From Sphingomonas sp. 3P27F8 (lineage in GTDB: Bacteria > Pseudomonadota > Alphaproteobacteria > Sphingomonadales > Sphingomonadaceae): a stretch of DNA of 64,000 nt. The translations under genes were made by a program, and so were the position numbers. Numbering within the stretch: the stretch's first letter is position 1; every line of letters starts with the position of its first letter. Of this stretch, positions 54,327 to 62,934 are shown one piece after another. The stretch spans positions 1 through 64,000 of the forward strand of contig NZ_SCNL01000009.1 in assembly GCF_005502745.1 (NCBI RefSeq), given 5' to 3'. The notes below the pieces were generated by a model. That model had not been told where the DNA came from. It did not search any database and saw nothing but the letters and a program-made list of their open reading frames with translations.

Positions 54327-54838
54327 CGCGTGCGCACCTCTTCGCGGCGACACGACAGATCGTGCGGCGCGCGCGCGCCGAGCGGAAAGCCAGGCTTCTC
54401 GCGCAGCAATCCGTCCGCCGCCGGCTCGGTGCGGACCCAATCGACCAGTTCGCTGCGGTGCGCGATCTTCCACGCGCCCGCGCGCCGCTCGTAGCGATCG
54501 ACATAGCGACCGGATACGAACAGGTCTTCCTCGCCAACCCGGTGGAACGCCTGGAAATAAACCTCGCCGAACGCGGTATCGGCGCCCTCGAAATCGATCC
54601 GCACCTGCCCGATCATGTGATGGTTGGCGGCGTGCGCCCGCAGCACGCCCTGCGCAAACGCAACGAAGCCATCCGGGCCGCCGCGAGAGCCATCGCCGTA
54701 ATCCGTCGTCGCATCATCATGGAAAACCGAGCGGTGCAGAGCCGGATCAAGCCGATCCTGCCCGCGCATGTAGTCACACGACAGGTCGTAGATCGCATGC
54801 CAGCTTTCGAGGCGGTCTATCCGGTCCATGTCAGTCAC
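54323..54838 (-). CDS. NTF2/SnoaL-like protein (first of three)
   Basis: The protein is 171 aa: MDRIDRLESWHAIYDLSCDYMRGQDRLDPALHRSVFHDDATTDYGDG, then NHHMIGQVRIDFEGADTAFGEVYFQAFHRV and VSGRYVDRYERRAGAWKIAHRSELVDWVR. It shares the GRYxDRxERR segment with the two later copies but lacks MRRTQH, so it is the most divergent of the three. An ATG at 54829 is possible. It overlaps the Rieske stop by eight bases and the next gene by four. Confidence 0.8.
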   Translation of the reverse strand: MTDMDRIDRLESWHAIYDLSCDYMRGQDRLDPALHRSVFHDDATTDYGDGSRGGPDGFVAFAQGVLRAHAANHHMIGQVRIDFEGADTAFGEVYFQAFHRVGEEDLFVSGRYVDRYERRAGAWKIAHRSELVDWVRTEPAADGLLREKPGFPLGARAPHDLSCRREEVRTR

Positions 54839-56198
54839 GCGCCAGATACTGATCGATGGTCTGGTGGAAGCGCCGCGTGCGCGCCTCCTGGTAATTGCCG
54901 AGCGTCTGGCCGCGTTTCGCCGATGCCTGGAAGCCGCGATATTGCATCGCGAGATTATCGGTATCCTGATCGTACACCGCGCCGAGCCCGGGACTCATAC
55001 CCGGCGCATCAGCATAGGACTGATCCGCCGCAATCGGGATCGGTTCGGGCGGATAATCCAGCGGGGTCCCTTCGGACACCAGCTTCAGGAACAACAGATC
55101 GAACATCGTGCGCGATGGATCCATCTCGATCGGCCGGAAACGATAGATCATCGGCAGCGACACGCCCGGAAACAGGCACATGTTCGGGAACAGGTGATAT
55201 TCGATCGAATCGAGCATCTCGCTATCGGAATAGTCGGACAGATCGACGCCGGCATCCGCGCCGATCTGCTCGCGCAGCTTTTCGGCGGCGACTGATCGCG
55301 CCGTCCGCCCCTCCGGCACCACCGCGCCGTCGACCCGCATTTTATCGAGGATCTGCTGCTCGGTCTGCGGCTCGGTATAATGCGGGCTGGGCGTGCCGAT
55401 CGTGTGAACGAAGCGCGTCACATGATCGCTGAAGATGTCATAAGCCGCATTGGCGTCACCCGCCGTCGCCAGACCCTGCGCATGCGTCTCATAGACATGA
55501 TATGCCTCCAGAAACGCTTCCTGCGCCGCTTTCCAATTGGTCGGCAGCTCTTTTTGCAGATGCAGCGAGATGCGGCGGTTGCGCAAATCCCAACGACCGG
55601 TGAAATGCTCGGCGAGCGGGCCGAGCTGATCGGCAAGCGGCGCGGCATCACGATCCAGATTGATGAAGACAAACCCGCCCCAAGTTTCCAGCCTGACCTG
55701 GGGCAGTGCAAACTTCTCGTCCGAAACATGCGGGAAATCCCACCGGCACGGGACGTTCTTCAGCCCGCCCTCCAGCGTCCAGCTCCAGCCATGGAACGGG
55801 CATCGCAGTTCCGGGGAGGCGCCGCTGCTCTCGGATCGTTTCAGCTGCGTTCCGCGATGCAGACAGGCGTTGGGAAAGGCGCGAATGACGTGGTCATCCC
55901 CGCGAACGATCAGCAGCGACCATGGCCCGATATCGTAGGTGATCCAGTCGCCCGGCTCGGCCACATGCTCCTCGCGGCAGGCCCATTGCCACGTCCTCGC
56001 CCACAGGCGCTCCATTTCGCGCGCGAAGAACGCCGGCGAGATGTAACGATCATAGCCGATGTCGCCGTCGCCAAGGAACGCGTAGCTCTCCGCGACCAGT
56101 GCATCCGGCACTGGCCACCCGTCCGCCAGGATGATCTCGCGCGCGCCCGGGCCGGGGCAACGCGCGACACCGGGCGCGACTGGATCATTGAGAGCCAT
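54831..56198 (-). CDS. Rieske non-haem iron oxygenase, alpha subunit (second)
   Basis: The protein is 455 aa. Rieske ligands C112, H114, C133 and H136 (ACLHRGTQL, LRCPFHGWSWTLEG) are followed by NWKAAQEAFLEAYHVYETH with H234 and H239 and a bridging-position E231. It contains extra loops (DPSRTMFDLLFLKLVSEGTPLDY) and differs clearly from the first alpha subunit, so the two probably act on different substrates or form a mixed complex. It lies 33 bases after the TonB receptor and overlaps the NTF2-like gene. Confidence 0.88.
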   Translation of the reverse strand: MALNDPVAPGVARCPGPGAREIILADGWPVPDALVAESYAFLGDGDIGYDRYISPAFFAREMERLWARTWQWACREEHVAEPGDWITYDIGPWSLLIVRGDDHVIRAFPNACLHRGTQLKRSESSGASPELRCPFHGWSWTLEGGLKNVPCRWDFPHVSDEKFALPQVRLETWGGFVFINLDRDAAPLADQLGPLAEHFTGRWDLRNRRISLHLQKELPTNWKAAQEAFLEAYHVYETHAQGLATAGDANAAYDIFSDHVTRFVHTIGTPSPHYTEPQTEQQILDKMRVDGAVVPEGRTARSVAAEKLREQIGADAGVDLSDYSDSEMLDSIEYHLFPNMCLFPGVSLPMIYRFRPIEMDPSRTMFDLLFLKLVSEGTPLDYPPEPIPIAADQSYADAPGMSPGLGAVYDQDTDNLAMQYRGFQASAKRGQTLGNYQEARTRRFHQTIDQYLARD

Positions 56199-56231
56199 GA
56201 GCGATCCTTTATAACACGCGCGCTATCTTTA

Positions 56232-58724
56232 TCAGTATTTCACCGTCAGTTGAAGCTTAACCGTGCGCGGGAACGCGCCGTAGCCGATGATATCACCGGG
56301 CACCGCCGTCGGCAGGCCGGTGTTCGCCCCGGTCAGCGGCGCCGTCCCCGCGCCGACGAAATAGAATTTGTTGGTGAGGTTCTTGCCGATCAGCGCCAGT
56401 TCCCAGCGCTCGTCGGCCGAGCCGACCCGCACACCGGCATCCAGCACGGCATACGCATCCTGCCGCGTCCGGCCGTCGCCGAAGCTGGAGCCGAGATAGG
56501 AGGAGGAATAGCGGCCATCGATGCTGCCGCCGACCTTCAAGCCGCTCGCGGTGGTCGTGTCATAGGCGGCGCCGAGCGTCGCGGTCCACTCAGGCGCGTT
56601 CGCGGTCGGCGCGCCACTCAGATTCTGGAACGTCGCCGCAACGCCTGCGCCGGGCGCGACGCCGGCGGCCGTCAGCGAACAGCCATCCGTCGGGCTCTGG
56701 CCCGAATAGCAGGGCGCCAGGAATTTATCGTAGCGCGAGCGGTTGTAGTTGACGGTGCCGTGGAACGACAGCCCCGGCATGGAGAGCGGCGCATATTCAA
56801 GCTCCGTCTCGATGCCCTTCGAGCGTGCTTCGCCCGCGTTATAGGTGACGTAAGAGAATACCTGCGCGTTGAAATAATCGATCTGAAGATTGGTATATTT
56901 ATAGTCGTACGCCGTGACGTTGAAGCGCACCTGATTATCCGCCAGCGTGGTCTTTATGCCGACCTCGAAGCCCTTGCCCTTCTCCGGGTTGAACGCAAGA
57001 TCGCGGGAGGGATTATTGGTGACGAGCGCGGAGTTGATCGCGCTGTTCGAGAAGCCGCCCGATTTGTACGCGGTCTTGTACGCGCCATAGATCATGATCT
57101 TCGAGCTTGGCTTGTAGCTCACCGTGAAATCCGGCGACCAGTCGTTGAACGTCTGGTTGCCATAAAGCGTGCCGTCCACCGCCGCCGATTGCGGCCGGAA
57201 AAGCGTGGTGAGGAACGGGTTCACATAAGGCTGGGTGAAAAAGCTGGTCTTGGTTTCATGCGTGTAGCGCACGCCCGCCGTCCCCTCCAGGCCGGGAATG
57301 AGCTTCAGAATCAGCTGCCCGTAACCCGACAAGGTCTCACCGTCGGTGGCGGAGAGTTTGGCGTAGGAAATGAAGGTGTTCTGCGTCGCGGCGTTGGTAT
57401 TCTCCGAGCCGGCGAACACCACCGCCTGATAGAAATCACGCCGCGTTTTCTGGTAAAGACCGCCCAGCATGATGTTGAACGGGCCATCGAACGTCGTCAG
57501 CCCGCGCACTTCCTCGCTGAACGCGTGATAGGTGGAATTCTCCGTCGCCCACACGTTGCCGCCCAGGAAATCGCAATCGCAGGTGAAACGATTGTTGTTC
57601 CAGTTGTAGTTCGTGACCGAGGTCAGCGTCGCATTGTCGAGCTTGTAGTTGACCGTGCCCGTCGTCTGCCACGAGGTATAGCGATTGTAGAGCTGGCCGT
57701 CGCTGCGCGCGAACGGCAGCGTCTGCGCCAGCGCGGCCGGCAGCTTGTTCTGGAAGATCGTGAACCCGCCGTTGCACGGATAGGCCGGATTCGCCGTCTG
57801 CACCCCACCCTCGCATCGCACCGCTGAATAGTTCCAGCCGTTGCCGAGCGTGTAGTTGAACGAGCCGGACGCCTTGAGATTGATCGAGAGGCGGTCGGTC
57901 GGATCCCACTTGAGCGTGACACGGCCGATCAGTTCGCGCTCGCGCGGTTCGTCGCGCGCGGCGGGCTCGGCGGTGCGCGGCGTCGTGACGAAATTGGCGG
58001 AATTGGTCGTGTTGTAGGTCGCGGTGGCGGCGTCGTTGGTATAGTAACCGCCGAACATCCGCGACGCGCGGATCGCGACGCGCAGGCCCGCGTTGTCGCT
58101 GATCGGCGTCGAGATGATCGCCTCGCCATAGACCTGCTGCGCGTTGAACTCATAGCCGACGCGACCGATTAATTCGGGCTTGTCCCCGGGATCGGCGGTG
58201 CTCAGCGAAATCACGCCGGCGGTGGCATTCTTGCCGAAGAACAGCGACTGCGGGCCCTTCAGCACCTCAACGCGCGCGAGATCGAAGAAGCCCTCGTTGA
58301 TGATCCGGCCCTGCCCGTAATAGACGCCATCCACCACGACCGCGACCGACTGTTCGATGCCGATCGACGTGGCGGACGAGCCGATGCCGCGCATCGTAAG
58401 CTGCGCTCCCGCGCCGTTCGAGGCGCGCGCGACGGTGAATTGCGGGGTGGAAGCGGCGATCTTCTCCAGGCTGGTCAGGTCGCGCTTCTGAATCTGCTCG
58501 CTGCTGATCGCCTGAACGGAAACCGGAATGTCCTGCACGCTCTCCGCGCGGCGGCGCGCCGTGACGACGACATCCTCGAGGCCGCCGACCTGCGGCGCGC
58601 TTGTGGCCGCGCTCGCGGTGGCGGTGGCGGGCGGCGCTGTTTCCTGCGCGTTCGCCGGCGTCGCCAGGCAGGTGAACATGGTTCCTGCGAGCCAGCAGGC
58701 CCGCGACCGAGCAAACGCCTTCAT
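56232..58724 (-). CDS. TonB-dependent receptor heading the Rieske operon
   Basis: The protein is 830 aa from ATG 58724 after GGAGGAG. A signal peptide (MKAFARSRACWLAGTMFTCLATPANA) is followed by the TonB-box-like EDVVVTARRRAESVQDIP, plug LTSLEKIAASTPQFTVARAS...ARVEVLKGPQSLFFGKNATAGVISLS, and a barrel ending LKLQLTVKY. The GKNATAGVI type resembles sphingomonad receptors for hydrophobic xenobiotics. It is the first gene of a six-gene run and divergent from the TetR gene. The substrate is not identified. Confidence 0.88.
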   Translation of the reverse strand: MKAFARSRACWLAGTMFTCLATPANAQETAPPATATASAATSAPQVGGLEDVVVTARRRAESVQDIPVSVQAISSEQIQKRDLTSLEKIAASTPQFTVARASNGAGAQLTMRGIGSSATSIGIEQSVAVVVDGVYYGQGRIINEGFFDLARVEVLKGPQSLFFGKNATAGVISLSTADPGDKPELIGRVGYEFNAQQVYGEAIISTPISDNAGLRVAIRASRMFGGYYTNDAATATYNTTNSANFVTTPRTAEPAARDEPRERELIGRVTLKWDPTDRLSINLKASGSFNYTLGNGWNYSAVRCEGGVQTANPAYPCNGGFTIFQNKLPAALAQTLPFARSDGQLYNRYTSWQTTGTVNYKLDNATLTSVTNYNWNNNRFTCDCDFLGGNVWATENSTYHAFSEEVRGLTTFDGPFNIMLGGLYQKTRRDFYQAVVFAGSENTNAATQNTFISYAKLSATDGETLSGYGQLILKLIPGLEGTAGVRYTHETKTSFFTQPYVNPFLTTLFRPQSAAVDGTLYGNQTFNDWSPDFTVSYKPSSKIMIYGAYKTAYKSGGFSNSAINSALVTNNPSRDLAFNPEKGKGFEVGIKTTLADNQVRFNVTAYDYKYTNLQIDYFNAQVFSYVTYNAGEARSKGIETELEYAPLSMPGLSFHGTVNYNRSRYDKFLAPCYSGQSPTDGCSLTAAGVAPGAGVAATFQNLSGAPTANAPEWTATLGAAYDTTTASGLKVGGSIDGRYSSSYLGSSFGDGRTRQDAYAVLDAGVRVGSADERWELALIGKNLTNKFYFVGAGTAPLTGANTGLPTAVPGDIIGYGAFPRTVKLQLTVKY

Positions 58725-58802
58725 CCCATCTCCTCCACACAGTGCCTCGTGGGCAGCCGCATTTTTGCGCGCTGAAGTCATGTATCAAATTTTGGGCCGG
58801 GT

Positions 58803-58820
58803 GCAATCTTTTTGCATTGC
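58803..58820. promoter_or_regulatory. TetR operator candidate between receptor and TetR genes
   Basis: GCAAT and ATTGC arms with an eight-base spacer lie in the 150-base gap between divergent starts, where an autoregulating TetR protein would bind. The arms are short, so confidence is low. Confidence 0.35.
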
Positions 58821-58875
58821 GTATTCATTTTAGTCGCCAGTGGACAAAACCGCGCGCGCAGGGCAGAGATGGTGC

Positions 58876-59652
58876 ATGCCGCAAACGGAAACCCGCGGCG
58901 CGCTCGACGCGCACCCCGACAAGCCACTGCTCTATTCGAGCCCGCTCATCATAGAACGGCGGCGACGGCTGCTGCGTGAGGCGCGGCAGATGATCGGCGA
59001 AGGCGGTGTCGAGAATTTCAGCGTGCGCCGCCTGTGCCAGCGCGCCGAGGTTGCCCAGCGCACGTTATATAATGCGTTTCACAACAAGGATCGGGTGATC
59101 GCGCTCGCCATTCGCGAGGCGTATGACGAATTCAACCTCAACGTCCGTTACCGGACGGACGCCAACACGCTGCCGGGCGTGCTCGACCGCACGATCGCGA
59201 TCAACCGCCGCAACTTCCGCGTGCGAAATTACACGCGGGCGGTGGTGTCGATCTATTTCGCGCCCACGACACCGCGCGACGTGTGGGAAACGCTGCGCGA
59301 CATGTCGGTCAACGCGATCCACGAGTGGTTGGTCGTGATGCAAAGCCGTGGCGAATTGCGGCCGTGGGTGGATATCAATCACTTCGCGACGACGATGGCG
59401 AACGTGCAATATTCGGTCATCAACGACTGGTGCCTCGGCCGCCTTTCCGACGAGCAGTATCTCTCCCGGCTTGCCGAAAGCATGCTGCTGCTGCTGATCG
59501 GCGCCGTGCAGGGCGCCGTGCGCGACGAAGCCGAAGTGTTCCTGATCGATCTGCGTCGTTCCGGCGAGGTGCCGAAGTTCCCCAACATGGTCTGGGTGCC
59601 GCAACCCGCGGCGGCCGAAGCGGCTGCGCCGGGCGACGCGGCGGCGAAATAA
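58876..59652 (+). CDS. TetR/AcrR-family regulator
   Basis: The protein is 258 aa from ATG 58876 (GTG 58840 is an alternative). The N-terminal HTH is RRRRLLREARQMIGEGGVENFSVRRLCQRAEVAQRTLYNAFHNKDRVIALAI, the TetR signature. The rest is a helical ligand-binding domain with no recognised cofactor. It likely controls the adjacent receptor-Rieske operon and perhaps the leftward P450 run that ends 15 bases downstream of it. An Ala-rich C-terminus (AAAEAAAPGDAAAK) follows. Confidence 0.83.
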   Translation: MPQTETRGALDAHPDKPLLYSSPLIIERRRRLLREARQMIGEGGVENFSVRRLCQRAEVAQRTLYNAFHNKDRVIALAIREAYDEFNLNVRYRTDANTLPGVLDRTIAINRRNFRVRNYTRAVVSIYFAPTTPRDVWETLRDMSVNAIHEWLVVMQSRGELRPWVDINHFATTMANVQYSVINDWCLGRLSDEQYLSRLAESMLLLLIGAVQGAVRDEAEVFLIDLRRSGEVPKFPNMVWVPQPAAAEAAAPGDAAAK

Positions 59653-59666
59653 CGCGGCGACGCCTG

Positions 59667-60902
59667 CTATCGCAGCCGCACATGCAGCGCCGCCAGCCCG
59701 CGCAGCAGCCGGTTCGGCACATGGCGAAAATCGTTCGCTCCCTCCGTCAGCTCGAAGCGGTCGTAGCGCGCGAACAATTCCTCGAACGTCACCGCCAGCT
59801 CCTTGCGGGCGAGCATGTTGCCGACGCACATGTGGATGCCGCGCCCGAAGGCCAGATGGCTGCGCGCATTCTTCCGCTCCACATCGAAGCGGTCCGGCTC
59901 GGGGAAAACCGCCGGATCGCGGTTCGCCGCCGCGAAGCGCAGCATCACCATTTCGCCGCGCTTGACCGCGACGTCGCCAACCATCGTGTCTTTCGCGGCG
60001 ACGCGCCACAGCCCGGCGGTCGGCGACAGGAGACGCAGCATCTCTTCGACCATATTCGGGATGAGCGAGCGATCCGCGCGCACCTTCGCCTCCTGCTCCG
60101 GGTTTCGGATCAGCAGCAGCAGGCCGCCGGCGATCGTCGAGGTGGTCGTCTCGTTGCCGGCGACCATCAGCTGCTGGACGACCGAGAGAATCTCGGCATC
60201 GTCCAGCGGTCGCTCGCCCTCGATCGTCGCGTTGACGATCGCGCCGAGCAGGTCGTTCGGCCCGTTGCCGTCGCGCCGCGCATCGATCAGCCGCTTAACC
60301 TGCTGCTGGAATTCCACCACGAGATGCGCGCATTCCAGCTCCCGCTCCCGCGTCGCCATGCCGCCCAGCCGGTCCGCGAACGCGTCCGACCAGCGCTTCA
60401 CGTTCGCGGCCTCGTCGCGGTTCATTCCGATCTGGGCGGCGATCACCGCGACCGGTAGCGGGACCGCGAAATCGTGAACGATCTCGATCGACTCGCGCCC
60501 GGCGAGCGAATCGAGCAATCCGCCCACCACACCGCGGATCTCATCCTCCATCGCGTTCACGCGCGGCATCGAGAACGCCAGGTTCACCAGCTTGCGAAAC
60601 CGCGTGTGCACGGGCGGGTCGGCGGTAAGCATCGTATCGACCTGCGGCCATCCATCCGCCTCGATCGCCGCGATCTGCGCGTCGTCGGCGCGCGCGCCCC
60701 GCATCATCGCGCCGAAATCGCTGGAGAGCTCATCGGGCCGCCCCGCCGCCTCCGACACGATCTTGTGCGAGAGGAGCAGGTGAACCGTGCCCCCGCCCGC
60801 CGTGGCGACCGGGCCGCGCGCGAGCGCCTCCTGATACCAGGCGAACGGCTCCTCCAGCATATCGGGATCGAAGAATTCCGGCAATGTCCCGGCTGTCGTC
60901 AC
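59667..60902 (-). CDS. Cytochrome P450
   Basis: The protein is 411 aa from a GTG at 60902 (the adjacent GTG at 60905 is possible), preceded by GAGGGGAGGGG. P450 motifs: oxygen-binding helix I LMVAGNETTTST, ExxR in EEMLR, and the haem loop LAFGRGIHMCVGNMLARKE with Cys about 359. It is a soluble class I-type bacterial P450. It is the last gene in a run with GST, MAPEG and acyl-CoA dehydrogenase genes, so it probably hydroxylates a lipophilic substrate or intermediate. The redox partners are outside the window. Confidence 0.88.
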   Translation of the reverse strand: MTTAGTLPEFFDPDMLEEPFAWYQEALARGPVATAGGGTVHLLLSHKIVSEAAGRPDELSSDFGAMMRGARADDAQIAAIEADGWPQVDTMLTADPPVHTRFRKLVNLAFSMPRVNAMEDEIRGVVGGLLDSLAGRESIEIVHDFAVPLPVAVIAAQIGMNRDEAANVKRWSDAFADRLGGMATRERELECAHLVVEFQQQVKRLIDARRDGNGPNDLLGAIVNATIEGERPLDDAEILSVVQQLMVAGNETTTSTIAGGLLLLIRNPEQEAKVRADRSLIPNMVEEMLRLLSPTAGLWRVAAKDTMVGDVAVKRGEMVMLRFAAANRDPAVFPEPDRFDVERKNARSHLAFGRGIHMCVGNMLARKELAVTFEELFARYDRFELTEGANDFRHVPNRLLRGLAALHVRLR

Positions 60903-60934
60903 CACTCGCCCCTCCCCTCGGATAATTGCGCGGC

Positions 60935-61549
60935 TCAGCCCTGCGCGCTCGGCCGTGCCGCAACCCGGGCGCGCCATGCCGCCAGCCTGTGGAGATCCTC
61001 GCGCAGCGGCTGGCCGACCAGCGCGCCGAACTCCACGAACGAGAACAGCAGAATGTCAGCCAGCGTGAAGCGGTCGCCCACGATCCACTCGCGCTCGCCC
61101 AGTTCCCCGTCGATCCATGCCAGGCCGTCTGCGGCGATTTCCTTCAGATCGGGCGCGGCGGCGCTGGAAACCACGCGCACGCGCGGCTCGAACATCGGCC
61201 GCCCCTCCGCGCCGCGGAACCCGGTCGTCATCGGCTCCGCCACCCTCAAATCGATGCGCCGCACCCACATACGCGTGTGCGCGCGCTCCTCCGGCGTGGT
61301 GCCGATCAGAGCCGGCTGCGGCTGCTTCTCCTCGAGATATTCGCAGATCGCGACCGTCTCGGACAGCATCGCGCCGTCGTCGAGCTCCAGTGCGGGCGTC
61401 GTGCCGCCGGGGTTGACGCGCCTGTAGGCATCCTGCCGGTTCTCGCCGGCCATGATGTCAACGGAGCGGCGCTCGATCTCCATGCCCTTTTCGGCAATGA
61501 ACATGGATACCACGCGCGGGTTGGGCCCGACCGAATCGTACAGGATCAT
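60935..61549 (-). CDS. Glutathione S-transferase
   Basis: The protein is 204 aa. The thioredoxin-like start MILYDSVGPNPRVVSMFIAEKGMEIE contains a candidate catalytic Ser, and NPGGTTPALELDDGAMLSETVAICEYLEE contains the glutathione-binding Ser-Glu. The C-terminal domain is EREWIVGDRFTLADILLFSFVEFG. It could conjugate or isomerise a pathway intermediate (maleylpyruvate-type or etherase-type are both open). It has nine bases after MAPEG and 32 before the P450. Confidence 0.83.
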   Translation of the reverse strand: MILYDSVGPNPRVVSMFIAEKGMEIERRSVDIMAGENRQDAYRRVNPGGTTPALELDDGAMLSETVAICEYLEEKQPQPALIGTTPEERAHTRMWVRRIDLRVAEPMTTGFRGAEGRPMFEPRVRVVSSAAAPDLKEIAADGLAWIDGELGEREWIVGDRFTLADILLFSFVEFGALVGQPLREDLHRLAAWRARVAARPSAQG

Positions 61550-61558
61550 GTCTCTCTC

Positions 61559-61963
61559 CTATTGTCGCAGCAGATGTACGATCGATGCGATGATCGTGCC
61601 CAGCACGAAAATGTAGATCGGCGGCATGCTGATATAGATGCCGATGCGGCGCTTCTCCGCCGCACGGTGGTATCCCATCGCATAGGCAAGCCGCGCCGGC
61701 GGCCAGACCGCGCCGACCGCCGCCGCCCACACCGGCGAAACGGTCAGCGCGAACAGCCACATGCCCGGCAGGAAAAGCGCCAGATGCTCCAGCGTATTCT
61801 GATGCGCACGGACGCGGCGGACATAGTCCTCCGGCCCGTCATGCGAGGGCGCTGGCACCTTGAAACGCACCCGCGCCACGCCCGCGATCAGCAGCGTGAA
61901 ATAATAGGTCAGCAGCGCGAAGCCGCTGACCAATGTGACCCACCAGTAATCTGGCGACAGCAT
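61559..61963 (-). CDS. MAPEG-family membrane protein
   Basis: The protein is 134 aa from ATG 61963 with four hydrophobic segments. The MAPEG pattern VRAHQNTLEHLALFLPGMWLFAL (R-x-H-x-N-x-x-E) is present, with AYAMGYHRAAEKRRIGIYIS. MAPEG proteins are membrane glutathione transferases or related enzymes, so its pairing with the soluble GST is telling. The gaps are five bases to the NmrA-like stop and nine to the GST start. Confidence 0.82.
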   Translation of the reverse strand: MLSPDYWWVTLVSGFALLTYYFTLLIAGVARVRFKVPAPSHDGPEDYVRRVRAHQNTLEHLALFLPGMWLFALTVSPVWAAAVGAVWPPARLAYAMGYHRAAEKRRIGIYISMPPIYIFVLGTIIASIVHLLRQ

Positions 61964-61968
61964 CCCGC

Positions 61969-62904
61969 TCAACCCGCCGGGGGGCGCTTGCCGTTGGTGT
62001 TGCGCCAGTCCTGACGCTTTGCCCAATCGGCGAAGGTTTCCAGCTCGATCGGGATGCGCCGCAGCATCTCATCGGTGTCCACCTCGAACGGGCGCGTCGG
62101 CGCATTGACGTTATATTCGTAGAAGTCGCCGATGCCCTTCGCCATCACCTCGCCCTCCTCGGGCCCCATCTCGTCCCCATAAGCATTGACGAGATGACGG
62201 CCGAACTCGGCCGGTGAACAGGCGTCATACCGGATTTCGCGCCCCAGCACGCTGGACAGCGAATCGGCAAGCTGGCCGGGGCGCAGCCGCTCCGGCCCGC
62301 CGATATTCATCCACGCGCCTTCCATATCCGGGCGATCGAGCGAGTGGATCATGATCCGCGCCACATCGTCCAGGCTGATCCAGTTCGCCTCGGTGGTCGG
62401 CTTGTGCGCATAAACGAAGCGCCCCTCGTTGACGATGAACGGGCGTGCCCAGTTCGTCAGCAGGTTGTCCATGAACAGCACTGATCCGAACACCGTGGCG
62501 CCCACGCCCGAACGCCACAGCGCGTTGATCCCCTCCGTGTTGCCGGCATAGGTGAACGCATCGCCCGGGCGATCGGGAATCCAGCTGGACGTGTTCCACA
62601 CGACGCGCTTCACACCCGCTTCCTTGGCCGCCTTGCCGACCGCACCGGCGATCGCCGCACGATCGGCGCGCGCGCGCAGCGGGTGCGTGTGAAACACCCC
62701 TTCCGCACCATCGAACGCCCTGACCAGCGAATCGTGATCGTAAAGGTCCGCCGCGACCACCTCGACGTTCGCGGGCTTCTCCTCGCCATAGAAAGGATCG
62801 TCGCTGCGCGAGAGCGCCTTCACGGCAAATCCGGCCTTGCTCAATTGCCGTACCTGCGCGCCACCTTGCCGGCCGCTCGCGCCGATCACCGCTACCGTTC
62901 GCAT
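61969..62904 (-). CDS. NmrA-like NAD(P)-binding protein
   Basis: The protein is 311 aa. It has N-terminal Rossmann VAVIGASGRQGGAQVRQL (GxxGxxG), then LYDHDSLVRAFDGAEGVFHTHPL and KRVVWNTSSWIPDRPGDAFTY. The C-terminal half shows WISLDDVARIMIHSLDR and FYEYNVNAPTRPFEVD. It belongs to the atypical SDR/NmrA group, which may be redox sensors or isoflavone-reductase-like enzymes. It lies in the middle of the run with 30 and five base gaps, so its role here is probably enzymatic. Confidence 0.8.
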   Translation of the reverse strand: MRTVAVIGASGRQGGAQVRQLSKAGFAVKALSRSDDPFYGEEKPANVEVVAADLYDHDSLVRAFDGAEGVFHTHPLRARADRAAIAGAVGKAAKEAGVKRVVWNTSSWIPDRPGDAFTYAGNTEGINALWRSGVGATVFGSVLFMDNLLTNWARPFIVNEGRFVYAHKPTTEANWISLDDVARIMIHSLDRPDMEGAWMNIGGPERLRPGQLADSLSSVLGREIRYDACSPAEFGRHLVNAYGDEMGPEEGEVMAKGIGDFYEYNVNAPTRPFEVDTDEMLRRIPIELETFADWAKRQDWRNTNGKRPPAG

Positions 62905-62934
62905 TGATCTCTCCTCGTTTTATTATTGTCGTTC

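Noticed and set aside
55380..57827. An 815-residue plus-strand open frame opposite the Rieske and TonB-receptor genes
   Set aside because: It spans two well-supported minus-strand genes and their gap and has no family pattern.
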